Assembly (NCBI RefSeq): GCF_001905385.1 | Contig: NZ_LIPF01000013.1 | Location: 62,001-126,000, forward strand | Reading direction: 5' to 3' | DNA: 64,000 bases | Source of the DNA: Streptomyces sp. CB02414 | GTDB lineage: Bacteria > Actinomycetota > Actinomycetes > Streptomycetales > Streptomycetaceae | Shown here: positions 1 through 10,478 of the stretch, piece after piece | Numbering within the stretch: the first letter of the stretch is position 1 | Layout of the letters: every line of letters starts with the position of its first letter | Made by a program: the position numbers and the translations under genes | The notes under the pieces: model-generated | Database searches by the model: none | The model's input: only the letters and a program-made list of their open reading frames with translations | What the model was told of the DNA's origin: nothing

Positions 1-1284
1 CCCGGCCTCCTCGGGCACCGCGAAGGCGTGCCGTGCCTCGGCCGCCGCCTCCCCGGTGACGACGGACGCCGCGTCCGCCGACGCGTACGGCCGGTACACC
101 TCCAGCCGCACCAGCAGCTCCCGCAGCGCCGTGCGCAGCGCCCACGGTGCCCGGTCGCGCAGCGCGGGCTCCGGCGAGGCGACGCACAGCCGGTGCGCCA
201 CCCGGGTCAGCCGGTCCATCTCGGTGGCCAGCTCGTGCGTGAGCACCTTGTACGCCGCCCGCCGCACCGTCGCCGCCCAGTCCCCGCCCCGGTCCGTCTG
301 CGGGGCCGCGAACCTGCGGTACTGGCCGAGGAGTTCCCCGTACCCGGCGGGGTCCGTGAAGAGCCCGTCCACGTGCCGCAGGGCGTCGTACCCGGTGGTG
401 CCCGCGACGGGCCAGGCGGCCGGCAGCCGCTCTCCGTCCGCCAGGATCTTCTCCACGACCGTCCACCGGCCGCCGCTCGCCTCGTGCAGCCGCGCGAGGT
501 ACGTGCCGGGGTCGGCGAGGCCGTCGGGGTGGTCGACGCGCAGCCCGTCGACCACGCCCTCGCGCAGCAGTCGCAGCACCGTGGCGTGCGTGGCCTCGAA
601 CACCTCCGGGTCCTCCACGCGGACGCCGATCAGCTCCGAGATGCTGAAGAACCGGCGGTAGTTCAGCTCGGTGCGGGCCAGCCGCCACCACACCGGCCGG
701 TACCACTGCGCGTCCAGGAGCTGCGGCAGCGGCAGGTCCGAGGTGCCCTCCCGCAGTGGGAAGGCGTGCTCGTGGTAGCGCAGGACGTCCCCGTCGACCC
801 GCAGGTCCTTCAGCACCTCGCCGACCGGCGCCCCCAGCACCGGCACCAGCAGCTGTCCGCCCTGCGCCTCCCAGTCGATGTCGAACCACCGCGCGTAGGG
901 CGACTTCGGGCCCTCGCGCAGCACGTCCCACAGGGCACGGTTGTGCCGGGGCGACATCGCCATGTGGTTCGGCACGATGTCCACCACCAGGCCGAGCCCG
1001 TGCTCCCGCGCGGTGCGCGCCAGCGCCCGCAGTCCCTCCTCGCCGCCCAGCTCCTCGCGCACGCGCGCGTGGTCCACGACGTCGTAGCCATGGAGCGAGC
1101 CCGGCACCGCCTCCAGGACGGGGGACAGGTGCAGGTGCGACACCCCGAGGGAGGCGAGGTACGGCACGGCCGCCGCCGCGGCCGCGAAGGGGAACGCGGG
1201 CTGCAGCTGCAGCCGGTAGGTGGCGGTCGGGGCGGAGGAGGGGGAACTGGAGGACAGCACCGGGTCGGGTCGCTCAGGCGTCAT
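1..1284 (-). CDS. treY: Maltooligosyl trehalose synthase TreY, N-terminal part (3' end outside window)
   Basis: GH13-family enzyme that isomerises the reducing end of maltooligosaccharides to a trehalosyl unit, in the TreY-TreZ route from glycogen to trehalose in the cytoplasm. The 428 visible residues start MTPERPDP and contain the TreY hallmarks: YRLQLQPAFPF near residue 25, VDIVPNHMA near 100 (region I), GLRVDHPDGL near 250 (nucleophile Asp) and VVEKIL near 276 (acid/base Glu). The family is about 750-800 residues, so roughly half lies beyond the left edge. It follows GlgX on the same strand, which supplies debranched glucans. I infer that treZ may lie further left. The ATG at 1284 has only a weak ribosome binding site. 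Confidence 0.93.
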   Translation of the reverse strand, partial: MTPERPDPVLSSSSPSSAPTATYRLQLQPAFPFAAAAAAVPYLASLGVSHLHLSPVLEAVPGSLHGYDVVDHARVREELGGEEGLRALARTAREHGLGLVVDIVPNHMAMSPRHNRALWDVLREGPKSPYARWFDIDWEAQGGQLLVPVLGAPVGEVLKDLRVDGDVLRYHEHAFPLREGTSDLPLPQLLDAQWYRPVWWRLARTELNYRRFFSISELIGVRVEDPEVFEATHATVLRLLREGVVDGLRVDHPDGLADPGTYLARLHEASGGRWTVVEKILADGERLPAAWPVAGTTGYDALRHVDGLFTDPAGYGELLGQYRRFAAPQTDRGGDWAATVRRAAYKVLTHELATEMDRLTRVAHRLCVASPEPALRDRAPWALRTALRELLVRLEVYRPYASADAASVVTGEAAAEARHAFAVPEEAG

Positions 1285-1331
1285 GGAAACCTACGTACCC
1301 GCCCCGCCGCCTTTCGTGTCACCGGCCCCCT

Positions 1332-1352
1332 GCACGGGTGCCCCGCCCGTGC
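1332..1352 (-). terminator. Hairpin between glgX and treY
   Basis: A perfect 7-bp stem GCACGGG/CCCGTGC with a 7-nt loop sits just after the glgX stop and before treY. No T-run follows. It could be a weak terminator or an RNA processing structure in a glgX-treY transcript. Confidence 0.4.
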
Positions 1353-1367
1353 CCGCGCGTACTCCGT

Positions 1368-3479
<2,112 letters not shown>

Positions 3480-3857
3480 GGACACGACTCTTTCAGGTGT
3501 GGGGCGCCGGTGCGGACGCCTTGGCTCCGAGTCCTGTGGAAGTCTCCCCGAAAGTGAGGCGACGACCTAGCACGTACGTCCTCATACCCACCCCTCGGCG
3601 TTCCCCTCGGCGTTCCGTGCGGCGTGCGCCTCGCGGCGGGCGCGAGGCATCCTTCCCCGTACCCGGCCACGTCACCGCTATGAATCCGCTCACTCCGCGG
3701 TGTCCGGGCGGGCGGAACGTGCTTGTGGATCAACGATGTTGGGAAAACCGGCCCGTCCATCGGGCTGCACCGCGCACCCCTCGCGGAGTACCCTTCCTTG
3801 ATCGTTGGGACGGGGTCTGACCCGGAGTGCTCCGAGGGAGCGGAAGGCGGTGCGCGG
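3480..3857. other. Divergent intergenic region, glgX / HEPN gene
   Basis: About 380 bp with no convincing gene, holding the divergent promoters of glgX and the HEPN protein. A short direct repeat (CCCTCGGCGTTC twice) lies around 3593-3616. A TACCCT box near 3790 could be a -10 for the rightward gene. I see no recognisable operator or RNA gene. Confidence 0.5.
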
Positions 3858-5108
3858 GTGGGCTCGGGAGGGCTGGAGCTACCCCCTGGTGACGACGGCG
3901 GCCGGCAGGGGAACTCCACGGACGTCCCGCCCGGTGCGGTGTCCCTGGCGCGGCCGATGAACGCGGGCGCGATCGGCCCCGAACTGGACTGGGACGCCGA
4001 GGCCTGGCACGAGGTGCGCACGCGGGCGCAGCGCGCCGGCCGGGCGTACATCTGGCTCAACCTCGTCGAGCAGCGGCTGCGCGCGGTCGTGGCCGCCGTC
4101 CTGCGTCCGGTCTACGAGCCCGTCCACGGCGACGACTGGGTGGTCGCTGCCGCCGGACCCGCCGGACAGGAGTGGGTGCAGCGCGCCGTCGCCGTCCGCG
4201 AGGTCAGCCGCCGCAAGGGCTACCTGCTCGACCCGGCCGACGACAACGTCCTCAGCTTCCTCACCCTGCCGCAGTTGCGCGAGCTGATGGTCCAGCACTG
4301 GCCCTGCTTCGAGCCGTACCTCGACGAGCGCCGCGACGTGGAACTCGCCCTGGACGAGCTGGAGGTCACCCGCAACGTCGTCTCGCGCAACCGGGCGCTG
4401 TCCGAGGCGGTGCTGAGCCAGGCCGAGCGGGCCTCGGCGCGGCTGCTGGAGGTGCTGGGCGCGGGCAGCGACGTGCCCTCCACGCGGCGGCTGCCGGTGG
4501 ACGCGGTGGAGGACCTGGTCGGCGACCGGTACGCCGACGTGGTCGCCGTGCACTCGGACCGGGTGCGGCTGCTGCGCCAGTTCCCGGCCGAGGACCTCTT
4601 CGGCAGCGCACGGCGCGTGGACGCCCTCGGCATCGGCCTCAACCTGCTCGTGCAGAACTTCTCCGGCCGCCGCCTGCTGCGGCTGGCCGAGTCCGGCGGC
4701 CGGGTGCGGCTGCTCTTCCTCAACCCGGCCTCCAGCGCCATCAAGCGCCGCGAGCGCGAACTCGGCATCAAGCGGGGCGAGCTGAGCCGGGCCGTGGAGA
4801 TGAACATCCTGCACATGCGCCGGGTGCGCGCCCGGCTGCGCGACCCCGGGGCGTTCGAGATCCAGGTCTTCGACGAGACGCCCCGCTTCACCGCCTACCT
4901 CGTCGACGGCGACGGCGCGGACGGCATCGCGGTCGTGCAGTCCTACCTGCGCCGCACCCGGGGCATGGAGGCGCCGGTGCTCGTGCTGCGCAACGGGCGC
5001 AACGGCGGCAAGGTCGTGAAGTCGGACCAGGTGGACGAAGGCGGACTTTTCCCCACCTACCGTGAGGAGTTCGAGCTGATGTGGGCGGACTCGCGGCCGG
5101 TCTCCTGA
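3858..5108 (+). CDS. SAV2148-type HEPN-domain protein
   Basis: 416-residue cytoplasmic protein resembling the actinomycete SAV2148 family, annotated as carrying a HEPN-like domain. Function is not established; HEPN domains in general are RNA-binding or RNase modules. The N-terminus (GSGGLELPPGDDGG) and a helical, Arg/Glu-rich body are visible, with a basic segment SSAIKRRERELGIKRGE near residue 295 and a C-terminal alpha/beta region. An open frame continues upstream to 3723, but the GTG at 3858 is preceded by GGAAGG about 10 nt away and gives the start I recall for this family. It stands alone, divergent from glgX. I do not see a strict R-x4-6-H RNase motif, so catalysis is uncertain. Confidence 0.8.
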   Translation: MGSGGLELPPGDDGGRQGNSTDVPPGAVSLARPMNAGAIGPELDWDAEAWHEVRTRAQRAGRAYIWLNLVEQRLRAVVAAVLRPVYEPVHGDDWVVAAAGPAGQEWVQRAVAVREVSRRKGYLLDPADDNVLSFLTLPQLRELMVQHWPCFEPYLDERRDVELALDELEVTRNVVSRNRALSEAVLSQAERASARLLEVLGAGSDVPSTRRLPVDAVEDLVGDRYADVVAVHSDRVRLLRQFPAEDLFGSARRVDALGIGLNLLVQNFSGRRLLRLAESGGRVRLLFLNPASSAIKRRERELGIKRGELSRAVEMNILHMRRVRARLRDPGAFEIQVFDETPRFTAYLVDGDGADGIAVVQSYLRRTRGMEAPVLVLRNGRNGGKVVKSDQVDEGGLFPTYREEFELMWADSRPVS

Positions 5109-5161
5109 AGGCCGGGGCGGGGCCTGGCGGCGGCACAAGCGGTAGGCGATCCTCCGATTGT

Positions 5162-5191
5162 CAGTGGCCCGTGCGAGGGTGGAGGCCACTG
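5162..5191 (+). promoter_or_regulatory. Inverted repeat in leader of the exonuclease gene
   Basis: Perfect 8-bp arms CAGTGGCC (5162-5169) and GGCCACTG (5184-5191), 22 bp centre to centre, just upstream of the exonuclease ribosome binding site. This could be an operator (two helical turns) or an RNA hairpin. Confidence 0.4.
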
Positions 5192-5223
5192 GGGGAAAGC
5201 ACCACCGAGAAGGGGGACCGCCC

Positions 5224-5946
5224 ATGGGCTGGCACCGGGAGCTGCTGATCGGCTTCGACCTGGAGACGACGGGCACCGACCCGCACGAGGCGCGCATCGT
5301 CACGGGGGCCGTGATCGAGGTCAGGGGCGGGGAGCCGCTGGGCCGCCGGGAGTGGCTGGCCGACCCCGGTGTGGAGATCCCGGCGGACGCGGTGGCGGTC
5401 CACGGCATCAGCAATGAGCGGGCCGCCGCCGAGGGCCGCCCCGCCGACCAGGTGGCCGACGCCGTGGCCGGTGTACTCGCGGCCTACTGGAAGACGGGCG
5501 TCCCGGTCGTCGCCTACAACGCGGCCTTCGACCTGACCCTCCTCTCCGCCGAACTGCGGCGGTACGGCCTGCCGTCCCTGCGCGACCGCCTGGGAGGCCT
5601 GGACCCGGCCCCGGTCATAGACCCGTACACCATCGACCGTTCCGTCGACCGCTACCGCCGCGGCAAGCGGAACCTCGAAGCGGTCTGCAAGGAGTACGGC
5701 GTCCCGCTCGACGCCGCCCACGACGCCACCGCGGACGCCCTCGCCGCCGCCCGGCTGGCCTGCGCGATAGCCGGCCGCCACCCCAAGGTGGCGTCCCTCG
5801 GCCCGGCGGACCTGCACCACCGCCAGATCGAGTGGTACGCCGAGTGGGCGGCGGACTTCCAGAGCTTCCTGCGCCGCAAGGGCGACGCCACGGCCGTGGT
5901 GGACGGCAGATGGCCCCTGCGCGAGCCGGCCGGCGAACGGGTCTGA
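5224..5946 (+). CDS. DEDDh-family 3'-5' exonuclease
   Basis: 240-residue protein related to DNA polymerase III epsilon and other DEDDh exonucleases, which remove 3' nucleotides with two metal ions. Exo I is GFDLETTGTD at residues 10-19 (Asp and Glu metal ligands). Exo II is AYNAAFDLTLL near 99, and Exo III is HDATADAL near 172 with the catalytic His. The ATG is preceded by GAGAAGGGGG, an excellent ribosome binding site, which rules out the in-frame upstream GTG at 5158. No polymerase-binding tail is obvious, so it is probably a stand-alone repair or RNA-turnover nuclease. It is followed by a strong double hairpin. Confidence 0.9.
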   Translation: MGWHRELLIGFDLETTGTDPHEARIVTGAVIEVRGGEPLGRREWLADPGVEIPADAVAVHGISNERAAAEGRPADQVADAVAGVLAAYWKTGVPVVAYNAAFDLTLLSAELRRYGLPSLRDRLGGLDPAPVIDPYTIDRSVDRYRRGKRNLEAVCKEYGVPLDAAHDATADALAAARLACAIAGRHPKVASLGPADLHHRQIEWYAEWAADFQSFLRRKGDATAVVDGRWPLREPAGERV

Positions 5947-5951
5947 CCCGG

Positions 5952-6000
5952 CGCTCCGGCCCGGCCCGGGGCCGGAGCGTCCGAGCCCCGCGTCTCGGAC
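5952..6000 (+). terminator. Tandem terminator hairpins after the exonuclease gene
   Basis: First hairpin: perfect 11-bp arms CGCTCCGGCCC (5952-5962) and GGGCCGGAGCG (5969-5979) with a 6-nt loop. Second hairpin: GTCCGAG (5979-5985) and CTCGGAC (5994-6000). There is no U-tract, which is normal for Streptomyces. It lies between convergent genes and may act on both strands. Confidence 0.8.
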
Positions 6001-6105
6001 TCGCCCGGGTCAGCGGGAGGCGTTCCGGCACCGTGGCCGCCGTCGACGCGGCGGGTCCGAGCCGGGCTTGGTGGCCGCCCTCGGCGCAGCGAGCCCGGTC
6101 CGGCG

Positions 6106-6969
6106 TCAGAACGGATACCACCGCACCGTCGGATCCCCGTCCCGCAGTGACGCCACCCGGCGTTCGAACTCCGCCAGCGCCTTGGGGTTGCTCGGCGCGT
6201 GCTGTGCCACCCACGCGCAGCTGGCCGTCTCGCGGGCGCCGCGCAGCACCGCGCAGCCGTCCCACTCGCGCACGTCCCAGCCGTACGTCGCGGTGAAGGC
6301 GTCGTACGCGTCGGCGGGCAGCCCGTAGCGGTCCCGGCTGAGCGCGAGCACCACCAGGTCGTGCTCGCGCAGGTCGGTGGAGAAGGTCTCCAGGTCGACC
6401 AGGACGGGGCCGTCGGGACCGACGTGCACATTGCGGGGCAGCGCGTCGCCGTGGATCGGGCCCGGCGTCAGGTGCGGGGTGAGCGCGGCGGCGGCCGACG
6501 CGAAGCCGTCCCGCCGCTCGCGCAGATACGCGGCGTCCGCCGGGTCGATCACGTCGCCCGCGAGCCGCAGCCAGCGTTCCACACCGCCCAGCAGTTCGCG
6601 GGGCGGCAGCCCGAAGGAGGGGGAGGGCAGTTCGTGCACCAGTCGCAGCAGCACGGCCACGTCCCGCGGCTCGGCGGGCCGCACCGGGTCGGGCAGCCGC
6701 CGCCACACGGTCACCGGGTGCCCGTCGACGACCAGTGCCGTCGGGTCGGCCGCCCGCACCGCCGGCACACCGGCCTCTTCCAGCCATACCGCGACGGCCA
6801 GCTCCCGGCGCGCCCGGCCGAGGAGCTCCGCGTCCCGGCCCACCTTGACCGCCAGGTCACCGGCGGCGAACACCGCGTTCTCGCCGAGGGCGAGCAGCCG
6901 CGCCTCCCGCGCCGCGCCGGGCAGCACCCCCGCCTCGGCCAGCACCTCCCGCGCCCGTGCCTCGTCCAT
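6106..6969 (-). CDS. Aminoglycoside phosphotransferase-fold protein (APH/choline-kinase family)
   Basis: 287-residue kinase-fold protein of the APH superfamily, which phosphorylates small-molecule hydroxyls with ATP; the substrate cannot be told from sequence. The N-lobe Lys segment is DLAVKVGRD near 50. The catalytic loop GPIHGDALPRNVHV near 180 has the His-Gly-Asp...Asn pattern, followed by the metal-binding VDLETFS. The start at 6969 is set by GGAGG 9 nt upstream; the frame stays open into the divergent ABC gene, so longer versions are unlikely. It is convergent with the exonuclease and divergent from the sugar transporter. It need not be an antibiotic-resistance gene. Confidence 0.82.
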   Translation of the reverse strand: MDEARAREVLAEAGVLPGAAREARLLALGENAVFAAGDLAVKVGRDAELLGRARRELAVAVWLEEAGVPAVRAADPTALVVDGHPVTVWRRLPDPVRPAEPRDVAVLLRLVHELPSPSFGLPPRELLGGVERWLRLAGDVIDPADAAYLRERRDGFASAAAALTPHLTPGPIHGDALPRNVHVGPDGPVLVDLETFSTDLREHDLVVLALSRDRYGLPADAYDAFTATYGWDVREWDGCAVLRGARETASCAWVAQHAPSNPKALAEFERRVASLRDGDPTVRWYPF

Positions 6970-7054
6970 CGTCGCCTGCCTCCGTGTCCGCCGGGTTCCC
7001 GCCATCCGTCCGCCAGTGTCGCATTCGCACAGGTCGGAGCGTGTGCGCGGGCCC

Positions 7055-7083
7055 TTGACGGGGCGCGGCGCCTTCACGACCAT
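7055..7083 (+). promoter_or_regulatory. Promoter of the sugar ABC transporter operon
   Basis: TTGACG (7055-7060), 17-bp spacer, GACCAT (7078-7083). This is a reasonable sigma-HrdB-type promoter about 40 bp before the first gene. I see no clear LacI-type operator. Confidence 0.45.
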
Positions 7084-7121
7084 GACCAGGCCCGTCCGAG
7101 CCGCGCAAAGGGGCTGATTAC

Positions 7122-8069
7122 GTGACATTGGTGACTGAGCGGAGGAGACCGGCGCGCCGCGTGCCCGGCGGGGACCGGCCGCGGCGCGGCCCGGACCACG
7201 GTGCCTGGTTCCTGGTGCTGCCCGCGCTGATCCCCATCCTGGTGCTCAGCGTCGGACCGCTGCTCTACGGCATCCTGCTCGCGTTCACCGACGCCCAGTC
7301 CGGCCGGACCGAGCCCACGCAGTGGATCGGCACGCTCAACTTCCAGGACCTGCTGCACGACACCCTTTTCTGGGAGTCGTTCCGCATCGGGCTGCTGTGG
7401 GCCGTCGGCGTGACGGTCCCGCAGTTCCTGCTCGCGCTCGGCCTCGCCCTGCTCCTCAACCAGAATCTGCGGATGCGATGGCTGGCCCGTGCCCTGGCGA
7501 TCATTCCCTGGGCGATGCCCGAGGTCGTCGTCGGCATCATGTGGCGGCTGGTCTACAACCCGGACGCGGGCATCCTCAACGAGACGCTGCGCGACCTCGG
7601 CCTCGGCGACGGCCGGGACTGGCTCAGCGGCCTCGCCACCGCCCTGCCCGCCGTCATCGTCGTCGGCGTCTGGGCCGGCATGCCCCAGACGACGGTCGCC
7701 CTGCTCGCCGGACTCCAGAACACCCCGCGCGAGCTCCACGAGGCCGCCGCGGTCGACGGCGCCGGGGCCTGGCGCCGCTTCCGCACCGTCACCTGGCCCG
7801 CCCTCAGACCGGTCGCCCTCGCCATCACCGCGCTCAACCTCATCTGGAACTTCAACTCCTTCGCCCTGGTCTACGTGCTGACCAACGGCGGCCCCGGCGG
7901 CCGGACCCGGCTGCCCATGCTCTTCGCCTACGAGGAGGCGTTCCGCTACGGCCAGTTCGGCTACGCGGCGGCGATGGGCTGCGTCATGGTGGCCGTGATC
8001 TCGATCGTCCTGGCCGTCTTCCTCGCCGGCCGGCTCAAGGGCGGACTCAAGGGAGGTGACGAGGCGTGA
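7122..8069 (+). CDS. Sugar ABC transporter permease, MalF type
   Basis: 315-residue inner-membrane permease of a carbohydrate importer. Several hydrophobic segments are clear (FLVLPALIPILVLSVGPLLYG near 30, and others to the C-terminus). The cytoplasmic EAA loop is EAAAVDGAGAWRRFRTVTWP near residue 207, where the shared ATPase would dock. The GTG start has AAAGGGG 8 nt upstream. It is first of three overlapping genes (permease, permease, binding protein). No ATPase is encoded nearby, which is usual for Streptomyces sugar importers that share the MsiK ATPase; that part is inference. The transported sugar is unknown. Confidence 0.93.
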   Translation: MTLVTERRRPARRVPGGDRPRRGPDHGAWFLVLPALIPILVLSVGPLLYGILLAFTDAQSGRTEPTQWIGTLNFQDLLHDTLFWESFRIGLLWAVGVTVPQFLLALGLALLLNQNLRMRWLARALAIIPWAMPEVVVGIMWRLVYNPDAGILNETLRDLGLGDGRDWLSGLATALPAVIVVGVWAGMPQTTVALLAGLQNTPRELHEAAAVDGAGAWRRFRTVTWPALRPVALAITALNLIWNFNSFALVYVLTNGGPGGRTRLPMLFAYEEAFRYGQFGYAAAMGCVMVAVISIVLAVFLAGRLKGGLKGGDEA

Positions 8070-8899
8070 GGACCTCGACCCCGGCCCGCGTGGGCCAGTA
8101 CGCCGCGCTCCTCGCGTACCTCGTCTTCCTGGCCTTCCCCTTCCTCTGGCTGATCTCCACGGCCTTCAAACCGCCCCAGGAGCTGGGCAGCCTCCACCCC
8201 ACCTGGATCCCCGAGAACCCCACCCTTGACAACTTCCGGCAGGCCTTCGACGAACAGCCGCTGCTGCGCGCCGCCCTCAACTCCCTGCTCGCCGCGCTCG
8301 GCGCCGCCGTGATCGCCGTACTGATCGCGACGCCGATGGCCTACGTCATGGCCCGCCACCGCGGCCGGCTCGCGCGGGCGGCCACCGGGTGGGTCGTGGT
8401 CAGCCAGGCCTTCCCCTTCGTGCTGCTGATCATCCCGCTCTTCCTGATCCTGAAGAACCTGCGGCTGATCAACAGCGTCCCCGGGCTGGTGATGGTGTAC
8501 GTCGTGTGGTCGCTGCCGTTCGCGCTGTGGATGCTCGCCGGGTACGTCCGCGCGGTGCCGGCCGAGCTGGAGGAGGCGGCCGCCGTGGACGGCGCCGGGC
8601 GGCTGCGCACCCTGGTCTCCGTCACCGCGCCCCTGCTCGCGCCGGGGATCGTGGCGACGGCCCTGTTCGCCTTCATCACCGCGTGGAACGAGTTCTTCTT
8701 CGCCCTCGTCCTGCTCAAGACACCGGAGAAACAGACCCTGCCCGTGATCCTCACCCACTTCATCGGCGCCGAGGGCGTCGCGGACCTCGGCCCGCTCGCG
8801 GCGGCCGCGTTCCTCGCCACCCTGCCCTCCCTCGTCGTCTTCGCCCTCATCCAGCGGCGGATCACGGGCGGCATGCTCGCCGGGGCGGTGAAGAGCTGA
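8066..8899 (+). CDS. Sugar ABC transporter permease, MalG type
   Basis: 277-residue second permease of the importer. It starts at a GTG overlapping the previous stop by 4 bp (GTGA), so it is translationally coupled. Hydrophobic helices begin at LLAYLVFLAFPFLWLISTAF. The STAFKPPQEL segment and the EAA loop (EEAAAVDGAGRLRTLVSVTA near residue 173) are typical of MalG-type subunits. It should pair with the MalF-type protein as a heterodimer in the membrane. Confidence 0.93.
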   Translation: MRTSTPARVGQYAALLAYLVFLAFPFLWLISTAFKPPQELGSLHPTWIPENPTLDNFRQAFDEQPLLRAALNSLLAALGAAVIAVLIATPMAYVMARHRGRLARAATGWVVVSQAFPFVLLIIPLFLILKNLRLINSVPGLVMVYVVWSLPFALWMLAGYVRAVPAELEEAAAVDGAGRLRTLVSVTAPLLAPGIVATALFAFITAWNEFFFALVLLKTPEKQTLPVILTHFIGAEGVADLGPLAAAAFLATLPSLVVFALIQRRITGGMLAGAVKS

Positions 8900-10188
8900 T
8901 GACCGCACGCACGCGGATCGCGACCCTGCTGGCCGCCCTCACCCTGCTGCTCGCGGGCTGCTCGGGCGGCGGCGACGGAGCGGACGACGGCCGGATCACC
9001 CTGCGCTTCCAGTCCCTGGCCTGGCAGGAGGAGTCCGTCGAGGCCAACAAGGAGCTGGTGCGGGAGTGGAACGCCACCCACCCCGACGTACGCGTCGAAT
9101 ACGTCCAGGGCAGCTGGGACAGCGTCCACGACCAGCTCCTCACCTCCTTCGAGGGCGGTGAGGCGCCCGACATCATCCACGACGCCTCCGACGACCTCGC
9201 CGACTTCGCCTACGGCGGCTACCTCGCCGACCTGACCGGCCTGCTGTCCGACCGGCTGAGGACCGGCATCCCGGAGCGCAGCTGGGAGACGGTCACTTTC
9301 GGCGACGGGATCTACGGCGTGCCGTTCCTCCAGGAACCGCGCGTACTGATCGCCAACGCGGACCTGCTCGAGGAGTCCGGCGTCCGGGTCCCGACGCCCG
9401 AGGACCCCTGGACCTGGGAGGAGTTCCGCCGGGTGACGAAGCGGCTGAGCGGCGACGGGCGGTACGGGGTGGCCTGGCCGCTGAAGGAGCCCGTGTCCGC
9501 CACGCTCAACCTGTCCCTGTCCACCGGCGGGCAGCTGTTCCACCGGGGCGCGGACGGCAAGGTCACCGTCCGTTTCGAGGAGGGCGACCAGGTCGTCCCG
9601 CGCACCATCCACGACCAGGTCAACACCGACCGCAGCGCCTCCTCCACCACCCTCGGCAGCGGCGGCTCCGACACCCTGCCCGGCTTCTTCGCGGGCAAGT
9701 ACGCGATGGTGCCGCTCGGCTTCTCCTACCGCCAGCAGATCGAGCAGCAGGCGCCCGACGGCTTCGACTGGCAGGTGCTGCCCGCCCCGGCGGGAGCCGA
9801 CGGCCTCACCCAGGGCGTCAGCCCCCAGACCCTGTCCATCGCCGAGGACAGCCCGCACAAGAAGGAGGCCGCCGCCTTCGTCGACTTCCTCCTCCAGCCG
9901 GACAACATGGTGCGCCTCGCCCTCGGCGACTGGATGCTGCCCACCGGCACCCAGGCCCTGAAGGACCCCGCCCTGCACACCCCCGAGCACGGCTGGGCGA
10001 CCGGCACCGCCCTCGCGGGCCACCTGAGCCCGGCGCCCGCGCAGTCCGTCCGGGGCTATCCCGAGTGGAAGGACAAGGTGGCCACCCCGGCGCTCCAGGA
10101 GTACTACAGCGGGGCGATCGGCATGGCGGAGCTGCGCGAACGACTGGAGGAGGACGGCAACCTCGTACTCGCCCGCTATCAGCGGTGA
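8899..10188 (+). CDS. Extracellular sugar-binding lipoprotein
   Basis: 429-residue family-1 solute-binding protein for the two preceding permeases. A lipoprotein signal ends in LLLAGCSGG, giving lipidation of Cys about 21 residues in. The mature part shows typical features (RFQSLAWQEESVEANKELV; EAPDIIHDASDDL; GIYGVPFLQEPRVL). The ATG overlaps the upstream TGA by one base. Placing the binding protein last is less common than first but occurs in Streptomyces. The ligand is not predictable; a di- or oligosaccharide is most likely. Confidence 0.92.
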   Translation: MTARTRIATLLAALTLLLAGCSGGGDGADDGRITLRFQSLAWQEESVEANKELVREWNATHPDVRVEYVQGSWDSVHDQLLTSFEGGEAPDIIHDASDDLADFAYGGYLADLTGLLSDRLRTGIPERSWETVTFGDGIYGVPFLQEPRVLIANADLLEESGVRVPTPEDPWTWEEFRRVTKRLSGDGRYGVAWPLKEPVSATLNLSLSTGGQLFHRGADGKVTVRFEEGDQVVPRTIHDQVNTDRSASSTTLGSGGSDTLPGFFAGKYAMVPLGFSYRQQIEQQAPDGFDWQVLPAPAGADGLTQGVSPQTLSIAEDSPHKKEAAAFVDFLLQPDNMVRLALGDWMLPTGTQALKDPALHTPEHGWATGTALAGHLSPAPAQSVRGYPEWKDKVATPALQEYYSGAIGMAELRERLEEDGNLVLARYQR

Positions 10189-10213
10189 CGGCCGCCCGCG
10201 CGCGAAAAAGCCG

Positions 10214-10243
10214 TTGCCCGCCGGGCGCGCACCCGCCTAACGT
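10214..10243 (+). promoter_or_regulatory. Promoter of the lrm leader
   Basis: TTGCCC (10214-10219), 18-bp spacer, TAACGT (10238-10243). The expected start of transcription, about 7 nt after the -10, coincides with the GTG of the leader peptide at 10251, so the leader ORF is probably translated as a leaderless mRNA. Confidence 0.65.
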
Positions 10244-10250
10244 CGCCTCC

Positions 10251-10364
10251 GTGGCAGCTTTCAACGCGATCATCAACTCCGGTCTCGGCCGGGGCTGCAC
10301 GTACTCCATCAGGATGCGTCGTGGCCCCGGAGCCCTGACCGGCCCGGGGTCCCCCCGCCGCTGA
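10251..10364 (+). CDS. Putative macrolide-responsive leader peptide of lrm (37 aa)
   Basis: Short ORF between the promoter and lrm. The peptide begins MAAFNAIINSGLGRG, has SIRMRRG at residues 19-25 and ends GSPRR. Arg21-Met22-Arg23 matches the +X+ (Arg/Lys-X-Arg/Lys) motif at which macrolide-bound ribosomes are known to stall, as in the ErmD leader. Codons 28-31 contain one arm of an 11-bp inverted repeat whose partner lies before lrm. The GTG sits at the predicted transcription start, so no ribosome binding site is expected. Presence of the ORF, the motif and the repeat is seen; its regulatory role is inference. Other short ORFs of this kind are not otherwise obvious here. Confidence 0.65.
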   Translation: MAAFNAIINSGLGRGCTYSIRMRRGPGALTGPGSPRR

Positions 10365-10469
10365 CGCGCCCGACGCGCGCGGTGGGGCCGTACCTCCGCA
10401 TCTCCTTCTGCCTTCGTCTTCCGGTCAGGGCCTTCGGCTGCCCTTTCCCCCTTTCACGGAAGACAAGGA
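10332..10469 (+). promoter_or_regulatory. Predicted translational attenuator upstream of lrm
   Basis: Two mutually exclusive helices can be drawn. Helix 1 pairs 10332-10342 (GCCCTGACCGG, inside the leader ORF) with 10421-10431 (CCGGTCAGGGC), 11 bp perfect. Helix 2 pairs 10411-10423 with 10457-10468 (12 bp with one bulged C), using GTCTTCCG/CGGAAGAC plus CCTT/AAGG, and hides the AAGGA ribosome binding site (10465-10469) of lrm. They share 10421-10423. A ribosome stalled at the RMR codons (10311-10319) would leave 10332-10342 free to form helix 1, opening the lrm site. A ribosome reading to the leader stop would disrupt helix 1. A smaller hairpin AGGGC/GCCCT (10427-10444) is also possible. Confidence 0.6.
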
Positions 10470-10478
10470 CCGCAGGCC

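Noticed and set aside
6106..6969. Calling the phosphotransferase an aminoglycoside resistance gene
   Set aside because: Only the general APH fold is visible; the family is large and mostly not involved in resistance.
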